DNA of 64,000 bases from positions 868,001-932,000 of the forward strand of contig NZ_RBKT01000001.1 of assembly GCF_003633685.1 (NCBI RefSeq), in the 5' to 3' direction. The notes beneath the pieces are model-generated. The model searched no databases. It was not told the DNA's origin and saw only the letters and a program-made list of their open reading frames with translations. This DNA is from Micromonospora pisi. GTDB taxonomy: Bacteria > Actinomycetota > Actinomycetes > Mycobacteriales > Micromonosporaceae. The position numbers and the translations under genes were made by a program. Below, piece after piece: positions 60,263 through 64,000 of this stretch (position 1 is its first letter; the number at the start of each line of letters is the position of its first letter).

Positions 60263-61287
60263 CACCGGTTGCCCTCCCGCATGTCGAGCAGCACCTTCAT
60301 CACGCCGCCACCCTCCAGGGCCGTGAACGCGGCGGTGGCCGCCTCGACGGGTTCGACCCGGGAGATGAGCTGTCGCGCCGGGATCGCGCCGGAGGCCACC
60401 AACCGGATCGCCTCCACCATGTCGTCACGCTGGTACAGGCGGGCGCCGAGCAATTCCAACTCACGCCAGAAGAACCGGTGCAGGTTGACCTCCCGGGGCT
60501 GGGGGTGGATCGCGACCATCACCAGTCGGCCGCGGGTGGTCAGGACGTCGACCGCCGTGGCGACCCCGGCGGCGGAGCCGGAGACCTCGAAGGCGATGTC
60601 GGCACCCGCACCGTCGGTGCGGTCGTTCACCAACGCCACGACATCGGTCGTTCCCGGGTCGATCACCTCGAGACCGATTTCTTGCGCGACCACACGCCGG
60701 AACGGGTCCGGTTCGACGAGGAGAACCCGCGCCCCGCGGCCCTGCGCGACGGCGGCGATGAGAACCCCTACCGGCCCGCCGCCGACCACGACCACCTGGT
60801 CGTCGGCGGTCACGTTCCCCCGCCGTACGTCGTGCACCGCGACCGCGACCGGTTCGACGAGCGCCGCGTGGTCGAGCGGCAGCTCCTCGGGAAGCGGCAG
60901 GACCAACTCCGCCGGGGCGTTCCAGAAGGACTGCATGGCGCCTGGCGAATCGATGCCGAGGAAGTTCATCGCGTGGCAGATGTGGGAGTTCCCGTGCCGG
61001 CAGGCCGCGCATTGTCCGCACGAACGGGTTGGCATCACGGTGACGGCCTGGCCCACGGACCAACCGGTGGTGTCGTCTCCGACGGCCGCGATCCGGCCGG
61101 ACATCTCGTGCCCGATGATCGCCGAGGCGCCCACCCGGGCGTCCATGTCCCCGTGGTAGATGTGCAGGTCGGTGCCGCAGATCCCGGTGTAGGCCACGGC
61201 GATCCGCACCTGGCCGCGACCCGGTGGCTCCGGTTCACGATCCTCGATTCCGAGGTGCCGCGCTCCCCGGTACACAACTGCCTTCAT
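60262..61287 (-). CDS. Zinc-dependent medium-chain sugar/polyol dehydrogenase
   Basis: A 341-aa MDR enzyme. Catalytic zinc ligands are in CGTDLH and GHEMSG; the structural-zinc pattern is CGQCAACRHGNSHIC. The Rossmann VVVGGGPVGVLIAAVAQ motif is near 168. It resembles threonine/sorbitol-dehydrogenase-like sugar alcohol or sugar-acid dehydrogenases. The ATG at 61287 has GGAGG upstream. It is the first gene of the four-gene operon MDR-SDR-lactonase-AKR, whose members overlap by one to four bases. Confidence 0.91.
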   Translation of the reverse strand: MKAVVYRGARHLGIEDREPEPPGRGQVRIAVAYTGICGTDLHIYHGDMDARVGASAIIGHEMSGRIAAVGDDTTGWSVGQAVTVMPTRSCGQCAACRHGNSHICHAMNFLGIDSPGAMQSFWNAPAELVLPLPEELPLDHAALVEPVAVAVHDVRRGNVTADDQVVVVGGGPVGVLIAAVAQGRGARVLLVEPDPFRRVVAQEIGLEVIDPGTTDVVALVNDRTDGAGADIAFEVSGSAAGVATAVDVLTTRGRLVMVAIHPQPREVNLHRFFWRELELLGARLYQRDDMVEAIRLVASGAIPARQLISRVEPVEAATAAFTALEGGGVMKVLLDMREGNR

Positions 61288-61333
61288 CGATCCTCCGTCT
61301 ACGGTCGGTACCGGTCACTCGACCGGCATGGTT

Positions 61334-61363
61334 GTGGGTGCACCGCCGTGGCGGTGCACCCAC
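61334..61363 (-). terminator. 13-bp hairpin after second beta-helix gene
   Basis: Perfect 13-bp arms at 61334-61346 and 61351-61363 with a 4-base loop, 20 bases past the stop of the beta-helix gene and upstream of the dehydrogenase operon. Confidence 0.75.
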
Positions 61364-61382
61364 GATCACCTTGTTCCGGCGG

Positions 61383-64000
61383 TCAGCTCACGCTGAAGTC
61401 GGCGAAACTGAACTGACCCGTCACCCCGGCGGCGTGCGAGGTGGCGATCAACCCCGCGTCCTGGGTGGCGGCGATACCGGGCAGGTTCACGGTGGGGCCG
61501 ACCTTGGTCCAGGTGCCGCCGTCCGTGGACCAGTAGCCACTGACCCCGGTGTCGGAACGGACCAGTCGGACCCAGGCCGGGGCCCTGACCCCGGCCGCCC
61601 CGCTGAACGAGTCGAGGTAGCCGTTGCCGTCCGCGTCCCACTGGAAGGCGACCCCGTTGCCCGGCGTGACCACAAGGACGGCGTACCCGGGTGACGATCC
61701 GGCGCCGGTGACGTCGTTACGCAGGACGACGCCCGCCTTGGCCCACGGGTTGGTGTTCCCCACAGCGGTGACCCGCGCGGTCACGGTGGCGGTCTGGCCG
61801 ACCACGTCGTCCCGGTAGATCGCGCCGTACTCGTCGAACGACCCGCTGCTGTCCTGCCAGATGTCGGCGCCGGAGGTCAGGATGGCGTATCCGGTGCCGG
61901 CCTCGGCGAACTGGCTCGGCACCGAGCCGTACCCCTTGAACGAGGTGAGCGGGTTGAGTGCGGTCAGCGTCAGTGTCCGGTCCAGGGCGTACGCGGTCCG
62001 GTCGGCCCGGAACCCCACCGCCACCGCGACGTCCGCCGCCGCGACCGGGGTCGGAACCGAGCCGGGTGCGGTGACCTGCCACGACTCGGTGGTCGACTCG
62101 CCCGGGGCCACCACCACCTTTGGCCGTTTCCCGGTACGGGCCGCCCGCCAGCCCTCGGGGACGGTGATCGAGGTGGTCAGGCCGATGGCCGGACGGTCGC
62201 CGACGTTCTCGATGGTGGCGGTGACCGTGGTGGAGCCGCCTGCGCTCACGCTGTGCGGATCGGCGGCGAGAAAGACGCCGACCGGGGGACGCTGCGGGTC
62301 CGCGGCGCCGCGGTACGTCCCGGTCGGGCCCGCCTGGTGGATGACCCGACTGGCCCCGATCGGGATGTTGGCGGCGGTCATGGTGACGTTGTCCCGGACC
62401 GTATTGCCTCGGCTTCCCTGAACGAGCCCGGTGATCGCCGGGTTGGTCGCGTAGTTCCCGATCAGTGTGAGGTCGCCGGTGCGGTTGCCGTTCTGGTTGT
62501 TGGCGTGCGCCCACTGCCCGGCGGTTCGGACGAACACGTTGCGGGACGCGCTGAGATACCGGGAGCCCTCGTCGAAGTACAGGCCGAGCTGCCCGCTGTT
62601 CTCGCAGAGGTTCTCGTCGATCGTGCTGCCGGGCATCGCGGAAAGGGTGTAGATGCAGCCGGCGTCGAACATCGTCTGGACGACGTTGCGGACATGGTTG
62701 CCGACGACACGGACGTTGCTCAGCGTCGTCGGGGTGTCGTAGACGGGCTGGAAGTCGTAGAGCCCTCGGCTGAGGTACTCGGGGCTGCCGCCCGGGTCGT
62801 TGGCTCCCCAGCCGTAGCCGAGCCCGATGCCGGTGTACGGCATGTCGGAGATGTAGTTGTGCTCGATGGTCAACCGGGTGACGTAGCTGGCGAAAATGGC
62901 GTCCTGGTCGAGGTACTCCCTCGCCGTCGCGTAGACGCGGTTGTTGCTGATCAGAATGTCGCGGTTGACCATTCGTTGGTCGGACGGGTGGTGGGCGTCC
63001 GGACGTACGCCGCCGACCATGATGCCGCCGCCGGCGCTCGCGGTGAACGTGTTGCCCACCACCGAGACGTCGTGCGCGCCCAACCCGATGCCGGTGGCGT
63101 GGGCATTGGCATCGTTGCCGATGCCGAGCCCCACGGCGCCGAGGTTCACGAAGGTGCTGTCGACGACGTCAATGCCCTCGGCCGCCGACACCTGCACCGC
63201 CGCAGCCGTCTGCGCCCAGTTGTTCCGGGACCCCTCGAATCCCCGGCAGCCGAAGTCGCACGAGGTGAAGCCGTCGGCCGGCCGGTCGGGCTGGACACCG
63301 GTGATGAATACCCCGGTCTGCTGGTTCGCGTACCCGTTCGGCGAGCTGGGGTGCAGCCAGGTGGTGCCGGTGAAGGTCAGCCCCTCGAAGCGGAGGTTGC
63401 GGGCCGGCGCGTCGTAGCTGCCCCCGACCTGGACCAGCGTTTCCAGCCGGGGCAGCTCCACCCGGGCCCGCGTGATGTCCTGGCCGGGCAGCGGCTTGTA
63501 GTAGAGCGTGCCGGCGGTGTTGTCGAGGTACCACTCACCGGCCTCGTCCAGGAACCGCTTCGAGTTCAGCAGGAAGAAGGTCGGGGTCCGCAGCGGGGAC
63601 TGGATGGTGTCGTACCCGTAGGTGTTGTTGTCCCAGGCCGGCTGCTGCATGGTGACCGTGTCGCCGACGATGCTCTGCACCGGCGCGAAGCGGTTGGTGA
63701 ACGACAGCATCGCCTGGAAGTCGATGCGCTGCTGGTCGGGGAGTGCGGCCAGGTAGGCCAGATCCGGGTTGTCGAGGGTGAAGCCGGTCGCGTTCAGCGT
63801 GAGGTCGGTGCGGGCCAGCCGGAGCCGGGCACGCTGCGCCGGAACCCCGTCGACGTAGAGCTGCCGGGTGTCGAATCCGGTGCCGACGTCGGCCTTGTAG
63901 ACACCCGTCGCAGTGTCGTCGAGTTGCCAGTCGGTGACCGCCCGAGCACCGCTGAGCACGGGCTTCGCCCCGCGCGCGGCCCGCCAGGTCACTGTGTGCC
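61383..64000 (-). CDS. Secreted GH141-like beta-helix protein, N-terminally cut by window end
   Basis: Only about 872 C-terminal residues are in the window; the frame stays open through 64000, and the signal peptide and first strands are missing. The beta-helix region parallels the protein at 50925-53315 block by block: [53 protein letters not shown]. The C-terminus differs. Instead of ricin-B it has a NEW3-like beta-sandwich (about 575-660 of the visible part) and a LamG/concanavalin-like carbohydrate domain at the end. A GH141-type fucosidase or xylan enzyme is possible. It lies upstream of the dehydrogenase operon on the same strand. Confidence 0.8.
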   Translation of the reverse strand, partial: HTVTWRAARGAKPVLSGARAVTDWQLDDTATGVYKADVGTGFDTRQLYVDGVPAQRARLRLARTDLTLNATGFTLDNPDLAYLAALPDQQRIDFQAMLSFTNRFAPVQSIVGDTVTMQQPAWDNNTYGYDTIQSPLRTPTFFLLNSKRFLDEAGEWYLDNTAGTLYYKPLPGQDITRARVELPRLETLVQVGGSYDAPARNLRFEGLTFTGTTWLHPSSPNGYANQQTGVFITGVQPDRPADGFTSCDFGCRGFEGSRNNWAQTAAAVQVSAAEGIDVVDSTFVNLGAVGLGIGNDANAHATGIGLGAHDVSVVGNTFTASAGGGIMVGGVRPDAHHPSDQRMVNRDILISNNRVYATAREYLDQDAIFASYVTRLTIEHNYISDMPYTGIGLGYGWGANDPGGSPEYLSRGLYDFQPVYDTPTTLSNVRVVGNHVRNVVQTMFDAGCIYTLSAMPGSTIDENLCENSGQLGLYFDEGSRYLSASRNVFVRTAGQWAHANNQNGNRTGDLTLIGNYATNPAITGLVQGSRGNTVRDNVTMTAANIPIGASRVIHQAGPTGTYRGAADPQRPPVGVFLAADPHSVSAGGSTTVTATIENVGDRPAIGLTTSITVPEGWRAARTGKRPKVVVAPGESTTESWQVTAPGSVPTPVAAADVAVAVGFRADRTAYALDRTLTLTALNPLTSFKGYGSVPSQFAEAGTGYAILTSGADIWQDSSGSFDEYGAIYRDDVVGQTATVTARVTAVGNTNPWAKAGVVLRNDVTGAGSSPGYAVLVVTPGNGVAFQWDADGNGYLDSFSGAAGVRAPAWVRLVRSDTGVSGYWSTDGGTWTKVGPTVNLPGIAATQDAGLIATSHAAGVTGQFSFADFSVS

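Overview
The window is high-GC DNA from a filamentous actinobacterium. It is most likely a member of Micromonosporaceae (Micromonospora or a close relative). This is inferred from strong third-codon GC bias, frequent GTG and TTG starts, large LuxR-type regulators, and secreted glycoside hydrolases carrying ricin-B, CBM2 and CBM6 modules. No rRNA, tRNA, CRISPR array or transposase was seen.

Region 1 (1-11 kb) is mixed metabolism. It holds the end of a TetR-like regulator, a small hypothetical protein and a minus-strand block: medium-chain dehydrogenase, sugar-binding lipoprotein, two ABC permeases (no ATPase), a CYP152-like peroxygenase P450 and an SDR. Then come two small SAP/Rho-N-like proteins around a flavin reductase, and an alpha/beta hydrolase. 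A 926-aa LuxR-family (LAL) regulator follows at 11.2-13.9 kb.

Region 2 (14-57.5 kb) is a polysaccharide-degradation island. In order it encodes an FG-GAP repeat protein, a sialidase-fold protein, a PA14/propeller/CBM6/DUF1080 protein, a GH27 enzyme, a GH127 beta-L-arabinofuranosidase, a DUF916/WxL-like surface pair, two GH43 enzymes with a nearly identical C-terminal module, a GH95 alpha-L-fucosidase and a FadR-type GntR regulator. These are followed by a third GH43, a GH10 xylanase and a CE1-type esterase sharing a nearly identical CBM2. A fructoside locus comes next: PfkB kinase, GH32, LacI, a binding-protein/permease set and a serine hydrolase. The region ends with a parallel beta-helix (GH141-like) enzyme and a ThuA/sugar-dehydrogenase/PKD/CBM6/ricin-B protein.

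Region 3 (57.6-64 kb) is a translationally coupled four-gene operon: zinc dehydrogenase, SDR, amidohydrolase-type lactonase and aldo/keto reductase. It fits oxidative catabolism of a deoxy- or aldo-sugar such as L-fucose. A second GH141-like beta-helix protein runs off the window end.

Three regulatory layers are readable in the DNA. (1) A 14-bp palindrome, consensus TGTTAGCGCTAACA, lies upstream of five hydrolase genes (GH27, GH127, two GH43, one GH141-like), pointing to one LacI-family regulon whose regulator is not in the window. (2) ACATC(A/T)GATGT occurs twice, exactly inverted, between the divergent GH95 and GntR genes. (3) A separate LacI-type motif occurs next to the fructoside lacI gene. 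Working model: a plant cell-wall (arabino)xylan, arabinan or fucosylated-glycan utilisation island with internal fucose oxidation and fructoside uptake.
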